A DNA stretch of 64,000 nucleotides from Megalobrama amblycephala (Eukaryota; Chordata; Actinopteri; Cypriniformes; Xenocyprididae), in contig NC_063050.1 in NCBI RefSeq assembly GCF_018812025.1, positions 11,642,282-11,706,281 on the forward strand, written 5' to 3'. Made by a program: the position numbers and the translations under genes. A model generated the notes under the pieces. The model was given only the letters and a program-made list of their open reading frames with translations, did not search any database and was not told where the DNA came from. Shown here one piece after another: positions 53,801-64,000 of the stretch (positions are counted from its first letter, which is position 1; each line of letters starts with the position of its first letter).

Positions 53801-56800
53801 AACGCGTGATATCGTGTTGTTTCCTTGTCACGTCTCGCGTGTGTTTGGTTGTGAAACGTAATTTGCGTGCCAGACAGAGTTGTCGGCGATTCTTCCTATT
53901 GTAAAGTCATGCAGTTTGAAACCTTCTATCGCCGATCCATTGTGCAGTTTGAACACAGCAGCGACTGAATGCTGGCCAAGATAGTCATGCAGTGTGAAAA
54001 GAACAGTGACCCGACTGCTTTGAAAATCGTGCAGTCTGAACTCGGCTTAACTTTCACTGAAGTCGAAGTCACTAGGGATGGGCGATACCACTTATTTTGT
54101 TTCCGATACGATACCGATACTTTCAAGGCCAATATCGCCGATATCGATACCGATACGATACCTCTAATATGAACTTTTAGATTTTAACATTTATTCAGTT
54201 ATTGAATTACTAAGAGTAAAATGGGTTATGATACCCACTTAACATTATATTGAAGATTAATACTTAACACTTAACATTATATTAGATTATATTTTTGTTT
54301 ACACATGGTTAAAATGTTTACTTGGTATGGAAAATCTACAAATAAGCCTACTCTATGCCTAGCTGAACTATGGTCATAAGGGACTGCCATTGACAGGATG
54401 TTGCACCCATTAAATGAAACATTTGTATTCTGACAGAATATCAATATGAACTTTTAACATTCATTTTAAATAAATGTAAATGCACAAACTATGTAGGCTA
54501 TTTCATTTTGTTTATTGTGAAATAACTAATAATAATATTATATTTTTCTGTCTTCTGTTAAGCATTGTTCTGGGCTGCGTTTCCCAAAATCATCAATGGT
54601 TTCTTACGATACTAAACGCAGCCCTACAGCCGTTTGAATGTAGTGTCGGCAGTGAGCGAACGTTCTGTGATCGATTGGTTCTGACTTGCAGCATTTGCGT
54701 GTTCAGATGAGCAGAAAAATACTTTTACTACAAATTATTCGCTTACATAGGTTATTTGTCCAATCCAATGCATATTTTATGCATTCAATTTATTGTTAAA
54801 TAAACAAAATCACTGGTTAAAAAAAACACACCTTAGTATCGATATTTTCATTTGAGTATCGATACTTTCAATACTCAACGTAGGGCTGGACGATATGGCC
54901 AAAATTTATATCACGATATAATTCTTAATTTCGGTCGATACGATATAATTCCGATATCGATATGAACTATATAATAGCCTCAGAAAAACTGCCAAGAACG
55001 GCCACAATGTCTGAAAAATGAATTTGCCAAATCTATGAAATCTCTTCCTATAAAACTATGTAATATTTTAGATATAAAAACAGTAGAAATAAATGTATGT
55101 TCAGCTTTTATTTGTATTTAGCCTTCATACAAACATAAAAAATAAACATAAGACTCACTCACTTTTGTAATATTAATATCTTTAACATTAAACTATAACG
55201 TAGGCTGATTTTATTATCCTTAATATAGATTAAAACAAAAGTGCTTCAGCCAAGATAAAGATTGTGAACAGTAAAAACAGAAAAAAACAGTGAGAAACAA
55301 CAAAAACACATTGCTGGGGCAGGGACATTGTTGAGTGTTGATGACACTAGGTTGACTATGGTACTATGGTTCAAATTGCTCATGGTCCGGTTTGTATCAC
55401 GGTTTTAGGGTCACAGTTTTGGTACAGTTCGGTATGTGCACATACCGAAACCGTGACCCTAAAAATAAGACTACTGTCAAATAAAAATAAAGAAAATAAG
55501 AACAAACGATCAAACTACAAGCAAATAAGTACATCACAAATAAGTACAATAAAGCAAATATTCAAATAAAATAAACAGTGCTTTTCAGGTTTTCAGGTAT
55601 CTAACAGTAGTTTTCAGGTACAGAAAATGGATAAAGTAATCAAATATAAAATAACACTGCATATTATCTTTACTGTATAAAATAAATAAAGATGAATCAT
55701 TATTGAAGTTACAAAAACTATTCAGTCAAGAGCAGTGAGTGATTTCTTTGTTATTTGTTGTTTGATTTAACATTAAAAACAGGCAGCAGGAATAGTTTTT
55801 TTCCCTTTAAGACATGCACGATCCAGTAGCTACATATACTGTTACACATGCGATGTCTTTCTCGACTGTTATACGTTCACTTAAGACATAGCCGACTATG
55901 TTTGCTAGGATACTCGCCAAGACGGGCATGCTGACTTAATTTTTGTATGAATTTGTCCGCCGAAGCGCAAGACTTGAAAGAGAAGTCAGTATTTGCGCGC
56001 TGACTGAAATAAGCGTTTGCGCGCTTCGGATCTTCTCACAGCGCGTGCGAGTTCTCTTTCGCGTCTTGTTCTTGAAGGTTTAAATCAGCAAAGCTTAAAT
56101 GAGTTTAGTTTAAACAGATAGCATCGTGTGCTGTTCAGGTCTCACATACGCTCGCGCGCTATCAACACCCGGGTGATGACGGCGTAAATGACTGGACATT
56201 AGAGCATACGGCACTCGCAGTTAACAGTTTACAAAGAGTGACTGTTTTGTCCACGCTTTTTGATTATCGTTGTTGTAACGTTTTGCGCATCCATCGACTG
56301 AAACATACATTATCTGAACTCTGTCTGTCTGTTTTCCATGTTGCTATTTTAAACAAACCATATTAACGCTGAGCACTGGCTGATGGCTGCGTGTCTCTGT
56401 GGTGTACGTCATCACGCCAATGGCCAATCGCGTTCTGCTCTTTCTAACGGCTGCGCCTCAAGTCAGTGAGAAATGTTGTAATGTATATATCGAAATACCG
56501 GAAATGTGTTTAAAAATCATATCACCGTTATCGAAAAAAATTATATCGCGATATATATTGATATTGAATTATTGTCCAGCCCTAACTCAACGTCAGTATC
56601 GATATATCGATACTTCATATCGATCTGCTCATCCCTAGAAATCACCTTTTTAAAGCGGAACTCAGTAAGATTTGTGAAGCTCCCCCTACAGGTTCCTTCA
56701 GTAAATCACACTGTCGTAAATACTCCAAGCGCAGCTCTGGACTACAGCGCTCACCAGCGCAGTAGTTTTGCAAATACAGTACAAGAAATCTCGATGGAGG

Positions 56801-59800
56801 TGGGTAATTTTCAAAAAATTTCGAAATCCTCCAGTGTGACTTCTCCTACGTCGAATGTCAAATTGTCTTAATTTTTCAAGACAAGCCATTTTCAAAATTA
56901 ACGATAGAGATGTCGTTGTTAGCCACCATTTCAGTCCCATGTGTAACGCAGCTCACTGTCATCGAATGTGTATGTTTTGATGATTTAAAACTCCGGACAA
57001 GTTTTCATGCGTGCGTCCGTTTTTAACGCGTCTTGACTGTCGTGCAGTCTGACATTAATGACAGCTGAGATCCCACAGTGTGACATGAGGATCATGTTCG
57101 TACAGTCTGACAAGCAACCATCGTAAAGGACTCAGTGTGAACCCGGCTTAAATTAAATTTTCAACCAACCATATTTCATGCTTTCAAAAAAGGGATCAAA
57201 GACCCCCCTTTTTAAACTTTATTTTAACAGTAAGCATTGTGTAGAAAGATGGACATTGTGTAGTTGAACTCTTGACCCTTGACATTTGTTGAGTTGCTTT
57301 TTTATCAGCAATTGCAGGTGTTTTCAGAAAACATTTCTGCACTGATAAAGCAGATCAATGTGTCTGTTTTAGTAACAGATTAATGACAGCACTAAAATGG
57401 TAATTTTCCTGTAATTACTGATTTAAGGAAATGCTATTGGGAAATATAAAATGCGAAAAAGAACATTTGTAACACCGTTGTTGCATTTCAGATGCTGAAT
57501 GTTGATGTGAGTGTCTAAATAACACTATCATTGTTAATTTTTTGTTTAAAACATTGTTTTGTGTCATTTATACACTCACAGACATCAACATTTGGCATAT
57601 GAAACACAACAATGGTGACATGCTTCATGCCAGCATACAAAACACATTCATGGTTCCCAGCATGTATTGTGACATTAATAATTTTCTTTTGATTGTCATC
57701 ATTGTTGAGGTTTGTATGATGAGTGCTGATGTCTTAGTGTGTCATTTTCAACTTCTAAATAGTTTTGGACAATATTGCGCAAGACACTTCAGTGTTACAA
57801 ATGATTTTTGTCACATCGTTTGAGTTTATTATTTCTTCCTCACATAACATTTCAATTCCAAAAATAAGCAAAACTACAAAAAATGCAATCATTTAAATCA
57901 CTTCAGTGCATTTGTTTGTCTGTTATTAAAACAGACACGTTGATCTTCTTTATCAGTGCAGAAATGTTTTCTGAAAACACCTGCAATTGCTGATAAAAAA
58001 AAAAAAAAAGTAATTCAACAGGAGTCAAGAGTCAAGAGTTCAACTAAAGCAACCACCAACCTCCATGATGGTGACCTCAAACGAAACATCTAAACTTCTG
58101 TTAATTCTCAGTAAGAGCTTCTGTAGACGTGTGACAGAAATAAAGTCAGTCTGGTTAGTAATAAGTGAAGCTGGTAATGCTGTTTGTGGAGTTGTTTAAT
58201 CAGATCTTCAGAGATTTAATGTCTTTTATCTTCAGTTCATCTAAGGCTGTGGCTGAAGAAAGTTGTATTTTGTGTTCTTATTTCTCTTTCTTTCAGTGTT
58301 TGTTCACAGCAGGTGTTTGAGTGATTGAAAGAATGTTTCAGGAACATCATACTAACCTTTAAATAACATTCTACTAACATTAAGGAAACTGAACATTTTC
58401 ATGTTCTTGGAATGTTACAAATCAACGTTCCTAGAATGTTGAATTTTAGATCAAAATGAAGTTGTAAGAACATTTGAGGAACGTTATACCTTATAAAAAC
58501 GTTCTTGTAACGTCAAGAAAACTTTTTTTACGTTCCCAGAACCAACACTGAATATTTAGAGAACGTTCTTATAACAAAATTCTGTTAGCTTGGTTTCAGA
58601 CTGGTCACGTCCGTAACGTTGTTTTTTCCTCATAAATGCGAACACGAAAAATGAAATAAAATAATTATTTTATGCTCTGTGGAGAGCCAACCCTTCTTCA
58701 TTCGGTGGGCAGTATTACTTTTGGTTCGCACAATGTAATTCACAGAATTCCTAAAAAAATATGTTGTTACCCAAAACTTGGTGACTTTTTTGTCATGTCC
58801 GTAATGCATGTGTATTTCCCTCATCTAAAATATAAAACTGTTGTATAGACTGACATTTTTCTAATGTTGGGACTCCTTTAGTAAGGGATTATGAAAATAT
58901 AAATAGACAGTTCAATATGTTGGTATTAAATACATTCTTTGAGCGTTTATATTTCAAGTTTTGACTCCAAATGTCACGTCCATAGCGGTGGAATTGCCCT
59001 AAACCAGTTTTATTGAAGGAAATAAAGATAGAGCTATTGGAAACGCTTCAAATGTTATTTTTAATGTGATGATCACAAACATGTGTTCATCCTTCTGAGA
59101 GTGTCCCCATTTGAAAAACCGAACATTTAAAAATGTAGGAAATCCAACATTTGATAGAAAACACTTTTATTTAAAAATAAAAAAAAGACAGTAGTTACCA
59201 CTATAACCAGCAGGTGGCGGCAGAGTAGCATTTATTTGCACATATTTGCCATTTCTTGTAATAGTTTTTTTCACTTAGTTTCGCTTTTGAATAAATTCTA
59301 TTGTTAGAAGTTTGTTGTTGGATTCGGCCGACTAACTTACAAATAGTGTATTTGAAATAATACTGAGTCCACCTTAATGCCATGCCTGCTATTTAAGTGA
59401 CTATATTCTGATTATAAACTAAACTAAAAGTATTACACTATTGATGCTCAAAACACCATCACTTGCAGAAGTTCTAAAGAATGCTCCGTGCATATAGTCA
59501 TTTGTAAATCCGACAAGCAGTGTTTGAGATTTCAGGATTTCCCCATTCAAATAGATAGGACTTGGATTCCCTAAACAGCTGCCTGGAAGAATGTCGATTG
59601 AACAGACTTAATTTGGTTACACCAACTAAAGTAATTTTAAGGGTCAGACTGAAGTTAAAAAGTTAAATGGTTCATTTCCTTCTTCTGTGGAACAGAAAAC
59701 ACCCAAGCTGCTCTTTTTCTATGCAATGAAAGTAGATGTGAATAAGGGATAGCCATCGGCACTGTTGTTTTTACAGCAGAAATTTTATTTTTTAGGTATC

Positions 59801-60145
59801 TGTTCGGACAGAAGTTGGAAGGAAATGCATTTGTGGTGTTTGGTGTGATGGACGGTGAGAAGAAAACAAGTATTCCTGCATCTCTTCAAAGAGTTCAGGT
59901 GAGAGAAATTAAACAGTTTACAAGTTAAGATCAATCTAATTTCTCTTCACCTAGAGGATGACTTAAATAAAGCATTAGAAGTGCTTTTTACTTTGATATT
60001 CATGTCTTTCTCATATATGAATAGATAAGGAAAGGAGCAGGTACTGCACAACTGACCAGGGAGATGATCACTAAAACCTTTCCAAAAATTGACCAGCTGG
60101 TTGGACGATCAATCTATGTTTCAGTCAGTCTTTTAACAGAAAGTG
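47844..60145 (+). CDS. c3: Complement component C3, exons 1-9 (partial, runs off window)
   Basis: C3 is the secreted central protein of complement, cleaved to C3a and C3b. Nine coding exons join in phase: 47844-47914, 47988-48183, 48316-48484, 48668-48741, 48862-48950, 49143-49225, 52459-52546, 59796-59898 and 60025-60145 (about 331 aa). They give a signal peptide (hydrophobic residues about 5-21, cut near LTLC/DP), then MG1, MG2 and the start of MG3. C3 landmarks are IFVQTDKPIYTP, FEVKEYVLPSFEV and EGNAFVVFGVMDGE, and the exon phases fit the vertebrate C3 pattern. No tenth exon was found up to 64000, so the next intron is at least 3.8 kb. The thioester, anaphylatoxin and C345C regions are outside the window, so whether the gene is complete cannot be judged. 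Introns 6 (3.2 kb) and 7 (7.2 kb) are swollen by transposons. C4/C5/A2M relatives are less likely given the landmarks and synteny. Confidence 0.93.
49270..49770. mobile_element. Degraded transposon fragment in C3 intron 6
   Basis: The left edge TACAGTTAAGCTCAAAAGTT / TACATACTCCTTGCAG is a familiar fish DNA-transposon end, followed by AT-rich sequence with GTTTACATAAAGTCCAC. No clear right arm was defined and it is non-coding. Sequence from 49844 to 50240 looks like a second repeat (CTACCCATAACC-type words). Confidence 0.45.
50429..52034 (-). mobile_element. 1.6-kb TTAA element carrying a spliceable exon
   Basis: TTAA lies at 50425-50428 and 52035-52038. The left end AGGCAGAGTAGGTAAAAAA is inverted at the right with one difference (TTTTTTACCTACAATGCCT). 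The arms match for about 170 bp (for example ATAATTAAAATGTAAGTA, ATAAAAATCGAGTG, ACAGCTCATTATTTCCATTC). The TTAA target and AGG terminus fit the piggyBac/Kolobok group. One minus-strand exon-like frame lies inside the right half. The element lies in C3 intron 6, in the opposite orientation. Confidence 0.85.
51499..51737 (-). CDS. Exon-like frame within TTAA element (first exon with donor)
   Basis: The frame starts at an ATG (MAEKQQAKFTVPAYA) and runs 79 codons through a basic segment (KPGKKRKTVTVQEK) and a helical segment (RVNISVALQRWRELRELKGL), ending in SLMALFLLDR. It then meets a good splice donor, ACAG|GTAAAT. The frame stays open upstream of this ATG, back to about 51917. The basic helix followed by RWxxLRxLKGLKxD and LFLLD looks like a DNA-binding or adaptor module that I recall from other fish predicted proteins but cannot name. 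No second exon with a matching acceptor was seen inside the element. It may be the first exon of the transposon's own gene, kept after internal deletion, or a captured host exon. Confidence 0.5.
52223..52436 (+). mobile_element. tRNA-derived SINE next to C3 exon 7
   Basis: The head has pol III promoter boxes: an A-box TGGCCTAATGG (52235-52245) and a B-box GGTTTGATTCC (52279-52289), spaced as in a tRNA. The body follows with GACTGACCCCCCAGCATAAT and a short GT run. It lies in the sense orientation and ends about 20 bp before the acceptor of C3 exon 7. Confidence 0.8.
53236..54047. mobile_element. 0.8-kb Harbinger-like element
   Basis: The terminal inverted repeats are at least 25 bp and perfect, starting AGCCGAGTTCAGACTGCACG. 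Both sides have TAA (53233-53235 and 54048-54050), the PIF/Harbinger target. Inside are several further copies of CAGT(C/G)TGAA / TTCAGACTG-like words. No transposase is encoded. The host sequence it split can be seen unsplit near 49958-49989 (see findings). Confidence 0.8.
54073..56637. mobile_element. 2.6-kb hAT-like element in C3 intron 7
   Basis: It starts TAGGGATGGGCGATAC and ends GATCTGCTCATCCCTA, flanked by GAAGTCAC (54065-54072) and GAAATCAC (56638-56645), an 8-bp duplication with one difference. The subterminal regions carry many CGATAC / GATATCG words. A second hAT element is nested inside. No transposase is encoded. Confidence 0.8.
54881..56584. mobile_element. 1.7-kb hAT-like element nested in another hAT
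   Basis: It starts TAGGGCTGGACGATATGG and ends ATTATTGTCCAGCCCTA, with a perfect 8-bp duplication ACTCAACG (54873-54880 and 56585-56592). The subterminal TATCACGATATAA and TTATATCGCGATATA words are inverted. Inside, near 55390-55460, the word CGGT(A/T)T...ACCGAAACCGTGACCCTAAA forms a further small palindrome. No coding gene was recognised. Confidence 0.85.
57262..58045. mobile_element. 0.8-kb foldback element in C3 intron 7
   Basis: GAACTCTTGACCCTTGAC, CAGCAATTGCAGGTGTTTTC and ACATTTCTGCACTGATAAAG on the left recur inverted on the right (CTTTATCAGTGCAGAAATGT, GAAAACACCTGCAATTGCTG, GTCAAGAGTTC). It is non-coding. The outermost ends are only approximate. Confidence 0.7.
58046..59795. other. 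End of C3 intron 7
   Basis: No gene was recognised. Around 58380-58580 there are GTTCTTGGAATGTTAC / ACGTTCCCAGAACC-type repeated words. The remainder is AT-rich intron up to the acceptor of exon 8. Confidence 0.5.
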
Positions 60146-60207
60146 GTAAGTCATGACAGATACTGAACATCTGTATACACATTTACATGCCTGTGTGTGA
60201 TCCTACA

Positions 60208-60832
60208 CTCTTAGAAAGGATGTGTTAAAACTGACTTAAACTGTGTTAAATTCTTACACATCAGTGTGTGAGTTTAGGGACGACGCTTGTTGTGTTAATT
60301 CTGACACATTCATTGAGTCAGTGATTTTAAGACCGTAAATGTGTCAGGAAGGTTAACCAGAGGTGTAGTCCAGACCAGACCCTCCAAGACCGAGACCAAG
60401 ACCATTCAAGAGGGAAGTTAATGAGATAATTAAGTCATTAATCAAGCAGTAGTGATGAACACCTGCTGTTAACAGGCAGAATCATTGAAGGAAAGAGGAA
60501 AACAACAAAATAAAACACCTGTGATACTTCTGAACATGAAGATCAAATTTGCAATGATCTCTTTGTCAAGTCCAGTCAAAAAAGAAAAAGAAAAAAAGTC
60601 TTACACATCAGTGCTTGTGTTTTGGGACAACACTTGTGTTAATTTTTACACATTCACTGTGTCAAACACAGACATTAAGAATGTGTCAAAAAGCATTTGT
60701 TAAAAACGACTCAAATTGGCTAAATTCTTACACATCAGTGCTTGTGTTTTGGGACAACACTCGTGTTAATTTTGACACATTCTTTGTGTGATGATTTTAA
60801 CACAGTAAATGTGTCAGGAAGGTGATCTGATG
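60208..60832. repeat. Three dispersed copies of a TTACACATCAGTG repeat
   Basis: Blocks at about 60208-60355, 60598-60700 and 60701-60832 share TTACACATCAGTG(C/T), TTGTG(T)TTTGGGACAACACT, GTGTTAATTTTGACACATTC and AATGTGTCAGGAAGGT in the same order. The first two are separated by about 250 bp of other sequence. The repeat is non-coding. Confidence 0.7.
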
Positions 60833-61443
60833 TTCACAAGCAGAATCACCAAAGAAAATCACAATTTTGTTGTCCACAAAAGCGTTAAATCCATGAAATA
60901 TTGATATATTATCCATTGTTTACATCACATTTCTTCGGAATGATCTGCTCTCCATCATCATTCTTCAAGAAATTATGCAACCTGAGGAGCATTTATGTTG
61001 TAAAACTGTATACGATCGTATATATCTCACAAACAATGAGCCCGCATCCAAAGTATAATTTTTCAAAATGCAGCATTGGATTTTATTTATAATATCCAAG
61101 CAGTGCTGTCAGAGTTTTATATCCTCCCACCATTGTCATTGTAGTAAATCTCACAAACAACTTTTAGCCAATTCCAAGACGATCCAACAACGCGTGTTCT
61201 GTTTATTTTCCGCATGTGTACACATCTACAGAGACGCACATCTGTCTCAAGTATCGACCGCTAACGCAGCAAGCCATATTATTATATAATTGTATAAGAT
61301 AATCCCGAAAAAGCACAAACAGGGCAGAGATGCCAAATTCAGCAGCTGGAATTAGTTGAGGTAACATGACGGCCCACAGACAGCAGCGCAATTCACCTGT
61401 CACTCAAGTGACCACGCCCTTAATTATGCAGAAATTTAAGAAA

Positions 61444-61488
61444 TTTGCCCTTCATGACAACCCCCTCAGAGTTGTCATGAAGGGCAAA
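61444..61488. repeat. Perfect 18-bp-arm hairpin
   Basis: TTTGCCCTTCATGACAAC and its exact reverse complement are separated by a 9-nt loop. Function unknown; it may be part of an interspersed repeat. Confidence 0.8.
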
Positions 61489-61556
61489 ATGAGCTGTATA
61501 GACCAAAACCACAATGTTTTTTTTCTGCTGTAAAGTTGGCCATTTTAACATGGTGG

Positions 61557-63500
61557 TGTAGCGAAAATTAACTCAAAGGGGAAATATTAATAATTATTCA
61601 TAACTCATTATGATTATTAATTATGATTAATTATGAATATGCAAATCCGTTAATCAGATTAACTGGACGTAGCTACATTAAAATTAACATTACAATCAGT
61701 TAACCTGTTCGTCCAGTGAACGCTCAGTCTTGATTGTTTATTAATTCTAAGAAATGTCAATTTCCAAGTTATGGAAAAATAATATTTCTTATTGTACTGT
61801 ACTACTCAGAGCACGTAGTCCGAATCTATCACTTAAGAGGCAATTCATTAGCAGACGGAGTCAGAACCAAACGTGTATTGTGCACAATCTTTATTAACTA
61901 ACTCACAAACACATAACTAAACTAACAAACAAACACATAACATAACATACACAAAGGGTCATACACACACATACACAAGTCAGAGTGAGTAATGATAGAG
62001 TTGAACCGGAAGAGATGCTGTTACTAGAGCTACATGAAATGTCAAAGATAATCTGGAAAGGACTCATCAGTTTCTGTTAGCAATAGCAAAGGTAAGTCTT
62101 TACAAATCAATACTAAATCGCTGTTTAGCATTAAAATGTACGATACTTGCAAGATGCCTTTAGGCTGAGGAGCGTTGGATCTGCAGGTTGAGGATAACTC
62201 TTGAGGTTATTGTCTGAAGTTGTTGCCAGTCTGTTGGGTGATGAGCACATGGCTGGGTGTTGTAGGCCAGGGGCCTACCAGCCTTGCGGCCGGGCCTAGA
62301 GAGGCCGGCCGCAAGGAGACCTGTTCGGTCGTCCAGAAGCAAGGAAGAAGAGAGAGGAGTGGCATGGTTCGCTGGCTTTTAACCTCTGGTCAAAGTCCAA
62401 CCTCTTAGGAATGATGGGGGCCAATGAAGATGTTGTATTTCCGGGTGACAACACACACCAAGTAGATTAACAAGCTGAGTCTTTGAATAAAACTAATAAA
62501 GATTCTTGTAATACTGATGTGTTGCACAGGTATGGACATACCGCATACACAAGCATTTAAATCATCCCGATACGAACGCATAGACACTAAACATGGCATG
62601 ATTGAAGTTACCGTGCAGGTCATAACATTTAACAATCATCAAACATGTAAATACAATGAGTACAATACAACATCAGTAATAATGGATACCATTTCCTGAG
62701 AAGGATTCATTTATAGCACTGTCTGTCTATACATTAATGCCATAGAGTCTGTGTTCTGTGTGGAAAATGCAGGGAAGATGTAGATTTTCTGTGTCTCTAC
62801 TCTGCACTCCATGCGGCAACCACATTCCTCAGCGCAATAAACTTGTAACTGAAAACTTCCCGGGGGATGGGGACAGACTCCAGAGTGAGCTTAAAACTAT
62901 TGGTTAACTAACCAATAATTGTGTCTGATTTGCCTCAGTCATTACAGTGGTCAATGAGATTCTGCTCACTTTTGGAGCCTGTCCCTAGAGGCCAGTCGAT
63001 GAATAGCAGTTTAAGTCACTTCCATATTGGGGGAGGTTGCCACTTGGCCTACACACACATGCATTCACCCACCCTAACGTTGCTGGCCTGAGTCGTTGAG
63101 GCCAATAAAAAGGACACACTGGCCTCTTCACTCCAATGAGCAACATAAATAATACAGAGTACCTCGATCCAGGTGTGGGTAAAGCAATCAAGCATGACAA
63201 GTGGCCCGCTCTGTTTCTCATTTGCTTCGCCGCCGGGCTACAAAGTCTTCCAAAACGCGGTGCACTATCCAGCAGTGCCAGAGGAACACGGGGACTCAGA
63301 GCATTATCTTGTGTTGCAACGATTCTCTTTCGGTGCAAAAGGAACTTGTAATGCAAGCCGATCAGAGCTCTAACCTTTGTCTGTCCTTCAACGATGTCCT
63401 GTCCTGTACCAACGATATACTCTTACTCCTAATAACCGTCTTCTCGTCCGAACGCAAACAGTGCTATTTGAGTGATGCTTAGTCACTTAAAATACCCAAA
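61557..63500 (-). mobile_element. Possible LTR-type repeat, right boundary unresolved
   Basis: Read on the minus strand, the left part resembles the end of a retroelement LTR. There is an AATAAA signal (AATAAAGATTGTGCACAATA, near 61885-61905) about 340 bp before a terminal TTTTCGCTACA at 61557. No gag or pol frame, primer-binding site or matching second LTR was found, and no flanking short duplication was confirmed. It may be a solo LTR or a different repeat. The part beyond about 62000 is repeat-like but unassigned. Confidence 0.3.
62282..62316. repeat. GC-rich hairpin
   Basis: CCTTGCGGCCGGGCCT is followed after a 4-nt loop by an inverted copy lacking one base (AGGCCGGCCGCAAGG). Immediately upstream there is another small palindrome, GTAGGCCAGGGGCCTAC. 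It stands out in an AT-rich region. Confidence 0.7.
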
Positions 63501-63579
63501 TTAGATAGCAAACTATATTAGAAACACTGACAGAGTGAATTCTTGCTGAAAAAACACCCACTTTACTAATAATAATTAA

Positions 63580-64000
63580 AGGGTTAGTTCACCCAAAAAT
63601 GAAAATAATGTCATGTATTACTCACCCTCATGTCGTTCTACAGCCATAAGACCTTCGTTCATCTTCAGAACGCAAATTAAGGTATGTTTGATGAAATCTA
63701 ATGGCTCACTGAGGCCTCTGTTGAGAGCAAAGCCACTGAACTTCTCAAGGTCCATAAATGTACTAAAAACATGTTTAAAACAGTTAATGTGAGCACAGTA
63801 TTTCTAAACAAATTAACGACTTTTCAACAATATCTAATGATAACCAGTTTCAAAACACTGCTCTGGAATTTTACGAGTCAATTCAGTCGTTCGGAGTTCC
63901 AAATTCACGTGATTTCAGCAGTTTAGCTGTTTGATAGGAGATCTGGCAATAGAGGCCTCCCTGAGACATTGGATTTCATCAAAAATATCGCAATTTGTGT
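63580..64000. mobile_element. TTAA-family element, cut by window edge
   Basis: It follows TTAA at 63576-63579 and starts AGGGTTAGTTCACCCAAAAA, the same end as the element in tubulin intron 3. It continues with TACTCACCCTCATGTCGTTC and other words shared with the copy at 43985-44451. The right end is outside the window. Confidence 0.75.

Noticed and set aside
60146..64000. A tenth C3 exon
   Set aside because: I looked for the MG3 continuation with an acceptor of the right phase and saw only repeats.

Overview
The window reads as teleost fish nuclear DNA, most likely a cyprinid. It holds split vertebrate genes with GT-AG introns and is AT-rich. It is crowded with DNA transposons (hAT, TTAA-target, Harbinger-like, short TIR elements), a degraded L1-type LINE and a tRNA-derived SINE. 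All coordinates and alignments were worked out by eye from the sequence; no database search was run.

Four protein genes are recognised: crb3 (+, 10.8-11.0 kb), dennd1c (-, 12.3-29.6 kb, 23 coding exons), a beta-tubulin of the tubb4 type (-, 37.2-43.5 kb, 4 exons), and the 5' nine coding exons of complement C3 (+, from 47.8 kb, running off the right edge). CRB3, DENND1C, TUBB4A and C3 are neighbours in human 19p13.3, so this is a block of old vertebrate synteny. That supports the identification of the small crb3 gene and of the tubulin isoform.

Layout. 1-8.55 kb: no host gene; an L1 copy with a perfect 16-bp target duplication and internal deletions, then a 1.8-kb TIR element with another element nested inside. 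8.55-11.85 kb: crb3 leader, an intron holding two near-identical short transposons, and the crb3 coding exon, whose 3' end meets the 3' end of dennd1c tail to tail. 12.26-29.58 kb: dennd1c; its exons join in phase to give 857 codons, and at least six large inverted-repeat elements fill its introns. 30.8-34.6 kb: a hAT element with an 8-bp duplication and transposase remains. 34.6-37.1 kb: intergenic repeats. 37.2-43.5 kb: the tubulin gene, whose third intron holds a 3.05-kb TTAA element containing about 2 kb of tandem minisatellite. 43.6-46.0 kb: a further hAT-like element just upstream of the tubulin start. 47.8-60.1 kb: C3 exons 1-9 with introns 6 and 7 swollen by transposons, including one hAT inserted in another and an element that carries a spliceable coding exon. 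60.1-64 kb: repeats only, inside what should be the next C3 intron.

The genes do not form a functional pathway (epithelial polarity, Rab35 exchange, microtubules, complement). What unites the window is chromosomal history and layered transposon insertion. No clearly new cellular system was found. The best leads are an extra in-phase 96-nt exon in the dennd1c DENN module, a TTAA element carrying an exon with a splice donor, a minisatellite inside a transposon inside a tubulin intron, and the unusually short crb3 ectodomain.
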